A stretch of 5,049 nt of DNA from Methanobrevibacter sp. GTDB lineage: Archaea > Methanobacteriota > Methanobacteria > Methanobacteriales > Methanobacteriaceae. The stretch is from positions 1-5,049 of the forward strand of contig JAISIQ010000116.1 of assembly GCA_031261945.1 (NCBI GenBank). Direction: 5' to 3'. Shown here in pieces: positions 1 through 5,049 of the stretch (position 1 is its first letter; the number at the start of each line of letters is the position of its first letter). The position numbers and the translations under genes are program-made. The notes below the pieces were generated by a model. That model saw only the letters and a program-made list of their open reading frames with translations, was not told the DNA's origin and ran no database searches.

Positions 1-1018
1 CAGTTACATATAGATTCCCATTAGATTTTCGTCTCATCAATGGCATTCCTTGACCTCTAAGTCTGAAAACTGTTCCACTTTGTGTTCCTGCAGGTATTTT
101 AAGTTCAAGTTTTTCTCCAGTAATAGTTGGAATATCTATTGTATCTCCGAGGCTTGCTTGAACAAAACTTATTTGTTGGTCATAGTAAAGATTAGCTCCA
201 TCTCTTTCAAAAAGATCATGTTTTTTAATATTTATTAGAACTATTAAATCACCATATCCTCCATTATGATCTCCTATATTTCCTTCTCCAGGGACTCTAA
301 GCCGTGATCCATTTTCGACTCCTGCTGGGATTTTTATAGATATAAATTTATCTTCTCTAACTTTTCCCTTACCATTACACTGTTTACAAGGTTCTGTGAT
401 TATTTTACCTTCACCATTACAGTCTCTACAAGGCCTAATATTCATCATTTGACCTAATATTGTGTTTGTAACTTGTTTTACTTCTCCAGTACCTTCACAA
501 GTTGAACATACTTTAACTTCACTTCCAGGTTCTGATTTATTTCCATCACAGGCAGGACAAGTTACAAAATGTCTTACAGTCACATCTTTTTCTAAACCAG
601 TAGCAGCTTGTTCTAATGAGATATCCACTTCGATATATACATCTGAACCTCTTTGAGGGCCGTGGCCTCCATGATTTCTACTACCAAATCCAAACATTTC
701 AAAAATATTTCCCATATCAAAGCTACCGCCACCAAAACCTTGAAAAATATCTTCGAAGTTTACATTTCTGAATATATCTTCATTAGAAAATCCATCCATT
801 CCTGCATGGCCAAATTGATCATAAGTTTTTCTTTTTTCATCATCTGAGAGAACAGCATAAGCTTCACTTATTTCTTTGAATTTTTCAGTAGCTTCTTCAT
901 CTTCACTAACATCTGGATGATATTTCATTGCTAATTTTCTGTAAGCTTTTTTTATCTCTTTGGGATCTGATCCTTTATCTATTCCAAGGACATCATAATA
1001 ATCACGCTTTTCTGGCAT
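1..1018 (-). CDS. dnaJ: DnaJ (Hsp40) co-chaperone, 3' end missing
   Basis: Class I J-protein that brings unfolded clients to DnaK in the cytoplasm and triggers DnaK's ATP hydrolysis. 339 complete codons are visible, ending ...NGNLYVT at the left edge. Family members are usually about 375-390 residues, so roughly the last 40-50 are missing. Domains in order: J domain at residues ~5-67 (DYYDVLGI at 6-13, the essential HPD at 34-36); Gly/Phe-rich linker at ~69-119 ([21 protein letters not shown]); zinc-binding region at ~140-219 with four CxxC pairs at C154/C157, C171/C174, C197/C200 and C211/C214; then the substrate-binding C-terminal domains ([31 protein letters not shown]). The first zinc repeat is degenerate (CPACDGNK, lacking its second Gly). 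The ATG at 1018 is chosen because AGGTGA lies 4 bases upstream and the J domain begins at once. It is the third gene of grpE-dnaK-dnaJ, but 525 bases from dnaK, so it may also have its own promoter. Confidence 0.97.
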   Translation of the reverse strand, partial: MPEKRDYYDVLGIDKGSDPKEIKKAYRKLAMKYHPDVSEDEEATEKFKEISEAYAVLSDDEKRKTYDQFGHAGMDGFSNEDIFRNVNFEDIFQGFGGGSFDMGNIFEMFGFGSRNHGGHGPQRGSDVYIEVDISLEQAATGLEKDVTVRHFVTCPACDGNKSEPGSEVKVCSTCEGTGEVKQVTNTILGQMMNIRPCRDCNGEGKIITEPCKQCNGKGKVREDKFISIKIPAGVENGSRLRVPGEGNIGDHNGGYGDLIVLINIKKHDLFERDGANLYYDQQISFVQASLGDTIDIPTITGEKLELKIPAGTQSGTVFRLRGQGMPLMRRKSNGNLYVT

Positions 1019-1022
1019 TTAT

Positions 1023-1028
1023 TCACCT
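1023..1028 (-). promoter_or_regulatory. ribosome binding site of dnaJ
   Basis: Minus-strand AGGTGA, a strong archaeal Shine-Dalgarno match to the 3' end of 16S rRNA, 4 bases (ATAA) before the ATG at 1018. It fixes the dnaJ start and implies a leadered mRNA. Confidence 0.85.
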
Positions 1029-1097
1029 ATCAAATCTATAATTAATAATAATATAATAACAACTAGTAATAACAATAATAATAGCAATAACAATAGT

Positions 1098-1129
1098 AAT
1101 AACCATAGTAATAAATAACCATAGTAATA
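1098..1129. repeat. perfect 16-bp tandem duplication
   Basis: AATAACCATAGTAATA occurs at 1098-1113 and again, head to tail and without mismatch, at 1114-1129. It lies inside the TAA/TAG-rich tract upstream of dnaJ. Replication slippage is the simplest origin. It lies 80-111 bases upstream of the dnaJ start, within reach of a promoter or leader. Confidence 0.85.
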
Positions 1130-1221
1130 GCAATACTAATAATAATAGTAATAATAGCACTAATTATATGTTTATTAAAATATGTAAATTTAGAACTAAT
1201 AGCTATTCTATTAAAATATCT

Positions 1222-1257
1222 ATTAAATTTATTAAATTCATTAAATCTATTAAATTA
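1222..1257. repeat. 9-bp tandem array, four units
   Basis: ATTAAATTT, ATTAAATTC, ATTAAATCT and ATTAAATTA follow each other at 1222-1257. The first six bases are constant and only the last three vary. A longer related unit, ATTAAAATATCT, precedes them at 1210-1221. Confidence 0.75.
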
Positions 1258-1260
1258 ATT

Positions 1261-1303
1261 AAAATTATAATTAATAAAATTAATTAATAAAATTATAATT
1301 AAT
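1261..1303. repeat. 15/13/15-bp tandem array
   Basis: AAAATTATAATTAAT (1261-1275), AAAATTAATTAAT (1276-1288) and AAAATTATAATTAAT (1289-1303). The outer units are identical and the middle one lacks 2 bp. The DNA is almost exclusively A/T. Confidence 0.7.
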
Positions 1304-1350
1304 AGTAGTAAAAATATTCATAGTAGTAAATATTCATAAGTAAATATTCA
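1303..1350. repeat. 18/16/14-bp tandem array with TATTCA core
   Basis: TAGTAGTAAAAATATTCA (1303-1320), TAGTAGTAAATATTCA (1321-1336) and TAAGTAAATATTCA (1337-1350). Each unit ends in the same TATTCA and is 2 bp shorter than the one before. The shared core on the minus strand is TGAATATTTAC in the last two units. It directly abuts the preceding array. Confidence 0.75.
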
Positions 1351-1509
1351 ATATATTAATAATATTTTATATAATTATAATTATTTTTATAATTTAATAT
1401 TATTAATTCCATTACTAATTATAATTTTAATAATTAGATATAAAATTAAGATATAATATTAGAATTAACTAATATATATCTTTATATGTATTTATTTTAT
1501 TTTTATCTT

Positions 1510-1549
1510 AGCTATTTTGGTATTTAGCTATTTACTTATTTACCTATTT
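1510..1549. repeat. octamer tandem array across the dnaK stop codon
   Basis: Five successive 8-bp units, AGCTATTT, TGGTATTT, AGCTATTT, ACTTATTT and ACCTATTT, fill 1510-1549. On the minus strand they read AAATAGGT, AAATAAGT, AAATAGCT, AAATACCA, AAATAGCT. The unit at 1542-1549 contains the dnaK stop codon (TAG, 1544-1546), so the array forms the start of the dnaK 3' UTR. Confidence 0.75.
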
Positions 1550-3424
1550 TTTGACTTCATAATCAGCATCGATAGTGTCGTCGTCTTCACTTGCATTAGG
1601 ATCTTGTCCTGCAGCTCCTGTAGGATCTGCACCTTGTCCTTGTTGAGCTTGCTGGGCTTGTTGAGCTTCTTGATAGATTTTTGCACCAATTTCTTGAACA
1701 ACTTTAGTTAATTCTTCTGTTTTTTCTTTAATAGCTGCAATATCATCACCAGGAATCAATTCTCTTAATTCCTTAACAAGATTTTCAATATTTGATTTTT
1801 CATCATCTGAAATTTTATCTTTTAGCTCTTCAAGAGTCTTTTCAGCGGTGTAAATCATTGAATCTGCGTTATTTCTTACTTCAATTTCTTCTTGTTTCTT
1901 TTTATCTTCATCAGCATGCATTTCTGCTTCTTTAACTTTTTGATCAATTTCTTCATCTGAAAGCTTTGTTGAAGCTGTAATAGTAATAGCTTGTTCTTTA
2001 CCAGTTCCCATGTCTTTAGCTGAAACATTTATAATACCATTTGCATCTATGTCAAATGTAACTTCAATTTGAGGAACTCCTCTTGGAGCTGCTGGAATAC
2101 CAACAAGTTGGAATCTACCAAGAGTAGTATTATCTGCAGCCATTGGTCTTTCACCTTGTAAAACATGAATATCTACAGAAGTTTGATTATCTGCGGCTGT
2201 TGAAAATATTTGACTTTTCTTTGCAGGAATAGTAGTGTTTCTATCAATAAGTTTAGTTGAAACAGCTCCCATAGTTTCAATACCGAGAGATAATGGAGTA
2301 ACATCGAGAAGAACTAAATCTTTAATTTCTCCAGCTAAAACTCCTCCTTGAATAGCTGCACCCATAGCTACACATTCCATAGGGTCAATTCCACGTTCGA
2401 TTGTTTTTCCAAGGTAATTTTCTACGAATTTTTGAACAACAGGCATTCTTGTAGGTCCACCAACGAGAATAATCTTATCAACATCATTTTTAGACATTTT
2501 AGCATCTTTTAATGCTTGTTCCATTGGACTTCCACATTTTTTAATAATCGGATCAACTAATTCTTCTAATTTAGCTCTACTAAGATTATTAATAAGGTTT
2601 TTAGGACCATCTTCACCCATTGTAATGAATGGTAAATTCACTTCACTTGTTAAAGTAGTAGAAAGCTCTATTTTTGCTTTTTCTGCAGCTTCACGAAGTC
2701 TCTGGACAGCTTGGTCATCATCCATAAGATTAATTCCAGTTTCTTTTTTGAATTCATCTGCAAGATAATTCATTATAGTATTATCCATGTCAGTTCCACC
2801 AAGTTGGGTGTCACCACTGGTAGATTTAACTTCAAATACTCCACCACCAAATTCCATGATGGTTACATCTAAGGTACCTCCACCAAAATCAAATACCATG
2901 ATTTCAACTTCCTCTTCTTCTTGTTTATCGATACCATAAGCTAAACTTGCAGCTGTTGGTTCATTTACAAGTCTTACTACATCGAGTCCAGCTATTGTAC
3001 CAGCATCTTTGGTAGCTGTTCTTTGATTATCATCAAAATAAGCAGGAACTGTAATAACAGCTTTTTTAACTTCTTCTCCAAGGAAAGATTCCGCATCTTT
3101 CTTAATTTTTTGGAGGATGAATGCTGATATTTCTTGAGGTGTGTATTCTTTTCCATTGACTTTAACTTTTCTATCAGTACCCATACTTCTTTTTATAGCA
3201 CTAATTGTATTTTCAGGATTTGTAACCGCTTGTCTTCTAGCTGGTTCACCTACTAATCTTTGCCCATCTTCGGTAAATGCAACATAACTTGGAAATGCTT
3301 TACCATATTGTGTAGCTCCTTCTGCACTTGGGATTACTGTAGGTTTTCCACCAACAAGAACTGCTGCTGCTGAGTTACTTGTTCCTAAATCAATTCCTAT
3401 AATTTTTTCTTTCTTTTCTGCCAT
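1544..3424 (-). CDS. dnaK: DnaK (Hsp70) molecular chaperone
   Basis: ATP-dependent cytoplasmic chaperone that binds exposed hydrophobic segments, cycling with DnaJ and GrpE. It is 626 residues, full length for the family. ATPase domain ~1-368: phosphate motif GIDLGTSNS at 10-18, the lysine equivalent to E. coli Lys70 at 78 (SAIKR), NEPTAA at 154-159, DFGGGTLDV at 179-187 (Thr184 equals E. coli Thr199), [10 protein letters not shown] at 319-328. The interdomain linker DLVLLD at 369-374 leads into DVTPLSLG, then the substrate-binding beta domain to ~488 and the helical lid to ~590. A Gln-rich tail ([11 protein letters not shown]) ends in the acidic [13 protein letters not shown]. Between IKRSMG (77-82) and YTPQEIS (94-100) it lacks the ~24-residue insert of E. 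coli DnaK, the Gram-positive and archaeal arrangement. The frame extends upstream to a GTG at 3433, but that codon lies inside the Shine-Dalgarno sequence, so the ATG at 3424 is the start. Confidence 0.98.
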   Translation of the reverse strand: MAEKKEKIIGIDLGTSNSAAAVLVGGKPTVIPSAEGATQYGKAFPSYVAFTEDGQRLVGEPARRQAVTNPENTISAIKRSMGTDRKVKVNGKEYTPQEISAFILQKIKKDAESFLGEEVKKAVITVPAYFDDNQRTATKDAGTIAGLDVVRLVNEPTAASLAYGIDKQEEEEVEIMVFDFGGGTLDVTIMEFGGGVFEVKSTSGDTQLGGTDMDNTIMNYLADEFKKETGINLMDDDQAVQRLREAAEKAKIELSTTLTSEVNLPFITMGEDGPKNLINNLSRAKLEELVDPIIKKCGSPMEQALKDAKMSKNDVDKIILVGGPTRMPVVQKFVENYLGKTIERGIDPMECVAMGAAIQGGVLAGEIKDLVLLDVTPLSLGIETMGAVSTKLIDRNTTIPAKKSQIFSTAADNQTSVDIHVLQGERPMAADNTTLGRFQLVGIPAAPRGVPQIEVTFDIDANGIINVSAKDMGTGKEQAITITASTKLSDEEIDQKVKEAEMHADEDKKKQEEIEVRNNADSMIYTAEKTLEELKDKISDDEKSNIENLVKELRELIPGDDIAAIKEKTEELTKVVQEIGAKIYQEAQQAQQAQQGQGADPTGAAGQDPNASEDDDTIDADYEVKK

Positions 3425-3545
3425 AAATTTCACCTAATTTTTATAATTTTTCAATTTTTTAGTTTTTTAATTTTTTTTTAATTTTATAATTTTATAATTA
3501 ATTTTATAATTTATTTTAAATTTCAATAATTTTATTTTATAAATA
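3425..3545. other. grpE-dnaK spacer with runs of A
   Basis: A 121-base gap, almost all A/T. On the minus strand, five runs of A (5, 5, 6, 6 and 9 bases) lie at 3438-3479 with centres 8-9.5 bases apart, just upstream of the dnaK ribosome binding site. Farther upstream are repeats of AATTATAAAATT (~3481-3510). No T run suitable for terminating the grpE transcript is present on the minus strand, so co-transcription of grpE and dnaK is likely. An extra dnaK promoter in the TATA-like strings cannot be excluded. Confidence 0.55.
3430..3435 (-). promoter_or_regulatory. ribosome binding site of dnaK
   Basis: Minus-strand AGGTGA, 5 bases (AATTT) before the ATG at 3424. The in-frame GTG at 3433-3431 is part of this site, which rules it out as the initiation codon. 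Confidence 0.88.
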
Positions 3546-4175
3546 TTATTTTTTACATACTCTAACTTTAGAATATTTGATAACTTTATCTTTTAAAGTA
3601 TATCCTTTCATTAATTCATCAATTATTTCTCCATTTTCATGATCAGGGCTATTTTCAGCCATCAAAGCTTCATGTTTAAATGGATCGAATTTTTCTCCTT
3701 CTGTGGAGATTTCGCATAATCCTTCTTTTTCTAAAGTATTTTTTAATTTTGAATAGATTAGTTCTACTCCTTCTTGTAACTCTTCTTTGGTATTAGATGA
3801 TTTAAGAGCTCTTTCTAAATCTTCATAGCTATCAAGAAGGTTTGTAATGAGAGCTTCATTTGCAAACTTCACAACATCTTGCTTTTGCTTTTCACTTTGT
3901 TTTTTGAAGTTTTCAAAGTCAGCTTGAAGACGCTGTGCATGAGAAACATAGTCTAATAGTTCCTCATTTTTCTTTTTTAATTCTTCTTCTAATTTAGCTA
4001 TTTTTTCTTCAGCTATTTCTTTAGTTAGTTCTTCACCTTTTGATTTTTCTTTATTTTCTCCATTTTCTTTTTTATCTTTTTTATATTCTTTATCTTTTTT
4101 ATCTTTATTTTCTTCATTTCCTTTATTTTTTTCTGAATCTTCTTCTGATTCTTTATTTTCTTTAGTAATAGCCAT
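3546..4175 (-). CDS. grpE: GrpE nucleotide exchange factor
   Basis: Dimeric exchange factor that opens the DnaK ATPase domain, releasing ADP and resetting the chaperone. It is 209 residues. Residues 1-50 are a highly charged Lys/Glu/Asn tail ([20 protein letters not shown]), probably disordered. Residues ~50-110 form the long dimerisation helix ([19 protein letters not shown]) ending in the conserved [16 protein letters not shown] at 81-96. A short helical region follows ([12 protein letters not shown], 113-124). The C-terminal beta domain that touches DnaK has [12 protein letters not shown] at 161-172 and [16 protein letters not shown] at 191-206. The ATG at 4175 is chosen because AAAGGTGG lies 4 bases upstream. 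An in-frame ATG at 4244 would add 23 hydrophobic residues encoded by AT-rich spacer, which is not credible for GrpE. It is the first gene of the grpE-dnaK-dnaJ set. Confidence 0.96.
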   Translation of the reverse strand: MAITKENKESEEDSEKNKGNEENKDKKDKEYKKDKKENGENKEKSKGEELTKEIAEEKIAKLEEELKKKNEELLDYVSHAQRLQADFENFKKQSEKQKQDVVKFANEALITNLLDSYEDLERALKSSNTKEELQEGVELIYSKLKNTLEKEGLCEISTEGEKFDPFKHEALMAENSPDHENGEIIDELMKGYTLKDKVIKYSKVRVCKK

Positions 4176-4179
4176 CAAT

Positions 4180-4187
4180 CCACCTTT
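4180..4187 (-). promoter_or_regulatory. ribosome binding site of grpE
   Basis: Minus-strand AAAGGTGG, 4 bases (ATTG) before the ATG at 4175. This decides the start against the upstream in-frame ATG at 4244. Confidence 0.85.
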
Positions 4188-4231
4188 ATATAATTTTATA
4201 ATTATTAATTTAACAATGATAATAATAAGGA

Positions 4232-4264
4232 TAATAAATAACAATTATAGCAATAATAATAGTA
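4232..4264 (-). promoter_or_regulatory. grpE upstream segment resembling the dnaJ upstream segment
   Basis: On the plus strand this reads TAATAAATAAC, then ATAGCAATA, then ATAATAGTA. The same three blocks in the same order occur upstream of dnaJ at 1109-1150 with longer gaps. In addition, 4248-4264 matches 1082-1098 at 16 of 17 positions. It may be a shared leader or control element, or simply convergent low-complexity sequence. No function is demonstrated. Confidence 0.35.
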
Positions 4265-4383
4265 TAATATTGATTATTAATTAAATTATTAATTATTATA
4301 TTATAATTATTAGTAATTATTTAATTAATGAATTTATTTTAAATATCTATTCTAAATAGCTTAATTATAATGAATATTATAGC

Positions 4384-4407
4384 AAATAGCTAGTTATATA
4401 GCTATTT
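4384..4407. repeat. perfect 9-bp inverted repeat
   Basis: AAATAGCTA (4384-4392), six-base loop GTTATA, and TAGCTATTT (4399-4407). It is perfectly complementary and includes G/C pairs, which makes it stand out in this A/T background. The half AAATAGCT/AGCTATTT recurs at 4354-4361, 4488-4495, 1510-1517 and 1526-1533. It could be an operator for a dimeric protein or a hairpin. Confidence 0.55.
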
Positions 4408-4520
4408 ATATATTATTTGCATTATATTGATATTATTATTTTGTTGAAAAAGATTAATTTAATATTTCAGAATTTTAAGTTCTTATAAGCTATTTTGAGG
4501 GAAATATAGCCATTATTTTT

Positions 4521-4593
4521 AAGTTATGAATTCAAAAATATTAAAGTTACAAAAAGTTATCTTTCTCATTTTATTATAGTAACAAAAAGTTAT
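4521..4593 (+). promoter_or_regulatory. three AAGTTAT boxes with exact 33-bp period, candidate operator
   Basis: AAGTTAT occurs at 4521-4527, 4554-4560 and 4587-4593, that is, exactly 33 bp apart (about three helical turns). Boxes 2 and 3 are longer copies, GTTACAAAAAGTTAT (4546-4560) and GTAACAAAAAGTTAT (4579-4593), with one mismatch in 15. Box 3 contains an inverted pair TAAC-AAAAA-GTTA and runs into the TATA box. The layout fits cooperative binding of a regulator on one face of the DNA. Autoregulation by the downstream gene is inferred. Confidence 0.55.
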
Positions 4594-4597
4594 ATAA
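4584..4597 (+). promoter_or_regulatory. archaeal BRE/TATA promoter of the regulator gene
   Basis: TTATATAA at 4590-4597, preceded by purine-rich AAAAAG (a BRE-like element). The TATA centre is about 28 bases before the ATG at 4622. Archaeal transcripts typically start ~25-27 bases after the TATA centre, so the predicted start is within a few bases of the ATG, giving a leaderless or nearly leaderless mRNA. Confidence 0.6.
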
Positions 4598-4621
4598 ATG
4601 TTTCGATACATAATAGTAATA

Positions 4622-5049
4622 ATGACAAATAATTCTATAAAAAATTCTAAAAGTTCTAAAAGTTTTAAAAATATTAAAAGTTCTGAAAGTTTTGAAAATT
4701 TTAATCCTGAGAATTTGAATGGTTTAAATAATTCAAATGATTTGAATGATAGGATTCCATTTGAAGATGTAGATATGGAAGATCTTCTTGATGTTATGGG
4801 ATGTAGAACTCGTAGGGAAATTATTAATCTTTTGCGTGAAGAGCCACGTTTTGTTAGTGAAATTTCTCAAGAGCTTGAAATAGGTCAAAAAGCTATTATT
4901 GAACATCTCAGGGCTATGGAAGAAATAGGAATTCTTTCTTCTTCATTTAAAAAAATTGTAAGAGGAAGGCCACGAAAATACTATGATATGCCTAATGATT
5001 TTAATATAAATATAACAGTAACAAAGAATTCTGTTGATATTAATATTAC
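4622..5049 (+). CDS. ArsR-like winged-helix transcriptional regulator, 3' end missing
   Basis: 142 complete codons are visible and the frame is open at the right edge. Residues 1-45 are a low-complexity Ser/Asn/Lys/Phe-rich tail. Residues ~52-122 form a winged helix-turn-helix: [20 protein letters not shown] (52-71), [11 protein letters not shown] (77-87), the recognition-helix region [18 protein letters not shown] (88-105), and a basic wing ending [11 protein letters not shown] (113-123). From ~127 a new beta-like segment begins ([14 protein letters not shown]) and is cut. Cys61 is the only cysteine, so the paired-cysteine metal site of classical ArsR sensors is absent in the visible part. 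There is no Shine-Dalgarno site before the ATG at 4622. An in-frame ATG at 4598 overlaps the TATA box, so 4622 is preferred. The gene is divergent from grpE-dnaK-dnaJ, which makes it a candidate controller of these genes or of itself. The ligand and targets are unknown. Confidence 0.85.
   Translation, partial: MTNNSIKNSKSSKSFKNIKSSESFENFNPENLNGLNNSNDLNDRIPFEDVDMEDLLDVMGCRTRREIINLLREEPRFVSEISQELEIGQKAIIEHLRAMEEIGILSSSFKKIVRGRPRKYYDMPNDFNINITVTKNSVDINI
4643..4705 (+). repeat. 9-bp imperfect tandem repeat inside the regulator gene
   Basis: Seven in-frame 9-base units: AATTCTAAA, AGTTCTAAA, AGTTTTAAA, AATATTAAA, AGTTCTGAA, AGTTTTGAA, AATTTTAAT. They encode the tripeptide series [21 protein letters not shown] (residues 8-28), an [S/N]-x-[K/E] pattern that switches from Lys to Glu. 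Since 9 is a multiple of 3, unit gain or loss would keep the reading frame. Confidence 0.8.

Larger units (their letters stand above)
1019..1543. other. dnaK-dnaJ spacer, AT-rich repeat mosaic
   Basis: A 525-base stretch without a credible gene on either strand. From the dnaJ side it holds a trinucleotide-like TAA/TAG/AAC tract (~1040-1163), then a 9-bp array, a 15/13/15-bp array, an 18/16/14-bp array, a nearly pure A/T stretch (~1350-1500), and an octamer array at the dnaK stop. No convincing TATA box for dnaJ stands out, because TATA-like strings occur throughout. No oligo-U run of five or more is seen on the minus strand just after dnaK, so a clear archaeal terminator is absent and read-through into dnaJ is plausible. 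The length is unusual for genes that work together. Confidence 0.7.
4176..4621. other. divergent control region between grpE and the regulator
   Basis: 446 bases without a credible gene, lying between two divergently read genes, so promoters for both should be here. The grpE half holds a TTATTA-rich leader on the minus strand (~4200-4268) and several TATA-like strings, none clearly best. The middle holds an inverted repeat (4384-4407). The right half holds three evenly spaced AAGTTAT boxes and the regulator's TATA box. Confidence 0.7.

Noticed and set aside
50..847. Plus-strand open frames of about 62-64 codons opposite dnaJ (and a similar one at 1517-1711 opposite dnaK)
   Set aside because: They lie antisense to well-conserved coding sequence, have no ribosome binding sites, and their composition simply mirrors the real genes.
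1063..1122. Short minus-strand frame of 19 residues, almost all Tyr and Cys
   Set aside because: It is a product of the TTA/TAT-rich tract, with no ribosome binding site and no plausible protein composition.
1152..1163. ATAGCACTA, similar to half of the bacterial CIRCE operator (TTAGCACTC)
   Set aside because: Only 7 of 9 bases match and the second half GAGTGCTAA is absent. There is also no HrcA in the window.
1355..1407. 12-bp perfect inverted repeat ATTAATAATATT / AATATTATTAAT as a dnaK terminator
   Set aside because: It is pure A/T in a pure A/T region, where such matches are expected by chance. The 29-base loop and lack of a following U run argue against a terminator.
3425..3433. GTG start for DnaK at 3433
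   Set aside because: The GTG is part of the AGGTGA ribosome binding site. The ATG at 3424 has correct spacing and matches usual DnaK N-termini.
3438..3479. Plus-strand T runs as a transcription terminator
   Set aside because: No plus-strand gene lies upstream that would need termination here. For the minus-strand operon they are A runs.
4176..4244. N-terminal extension of GrpE by 23 hydrophobic residues starting at an ATG at 4244, resembling a membrane segment
   Set aside because: It is encoded by AT-rich spacer, has no ribosome binding site, and the true site AAAGGTGG lies 4 bases before the ATG at 4175. GrpE is cytoplasmic.
4598..4621. Upstream in-frame ATG of the regulator (adds MFRYIIVI)
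   Set aside because: It overlaps the TATA box and would lie upstream of the predicted transcription start. It also lacks a ribosome binding site.

Overview
This window looks like a piece of a very AT-rich methanogen chromosome, most likely order Methanobacteriales and Methanobrevibacter-like. That placement is an inference. It rests on three things: archaeal-style AGGTGA/AGGTGG ribosome binding sites 4-5 bases before the starts, an archaeal TATA-type promoter, and chaperone proteins of the kind found in Methanobacteriales (a DnaK resembling Gram-positive bacterial DnaK). Intergenic DNA is almost pure A/T (for example 3 G/C in the 60 bases at 1261-1320), while the conserved genes are richer in G+C.

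Layout. Three genes run leftward on the minus strand in the order grpE (3546-4175), dnaK (1544-3424), dnaJ (1-1018, cut by the window edge before its last ~40-50 codons). A fourth gene runs rightward from 4622 and is cut by the right edge. It encodes a winged-helix regulator of the ArsR-like superfamily and is divergent from grpE. The gaps are 121 bases (grpE-dnaK), 525 bases (dnaK-dnaJ) and 446 bases (grpE-regulator).

Function. DnaK is the ATP-driven Hsp70 chaperone. DnaJ delivers clients and stimulates its ATPase, and GrpE exchanges ADP for ATP. Together they form the complete KJE machine. The regulator sits where bacteria of the HrcA type carry hrcA (next to grpE-dnaK-dnaJ), but it is a different protein type and no CIRCE operator was found. 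It is a reasonable but unproven candidate for local control.

Non-coding content. The regulator promoter shows the strongest unexplained signal: three AAGTTAT boxes exactly 33 bp apart, the last one fused to the TATA box, followed by an apparently leaderless start. The dnaK-dnaJ spacer is a mosaic of different short tandem repeats. The leaders of grpE and dnaJ share a composite AT-rich segment that the dnaK leader lacks. No RNA genes, insertion sequences or CRISPR arrays were seen.
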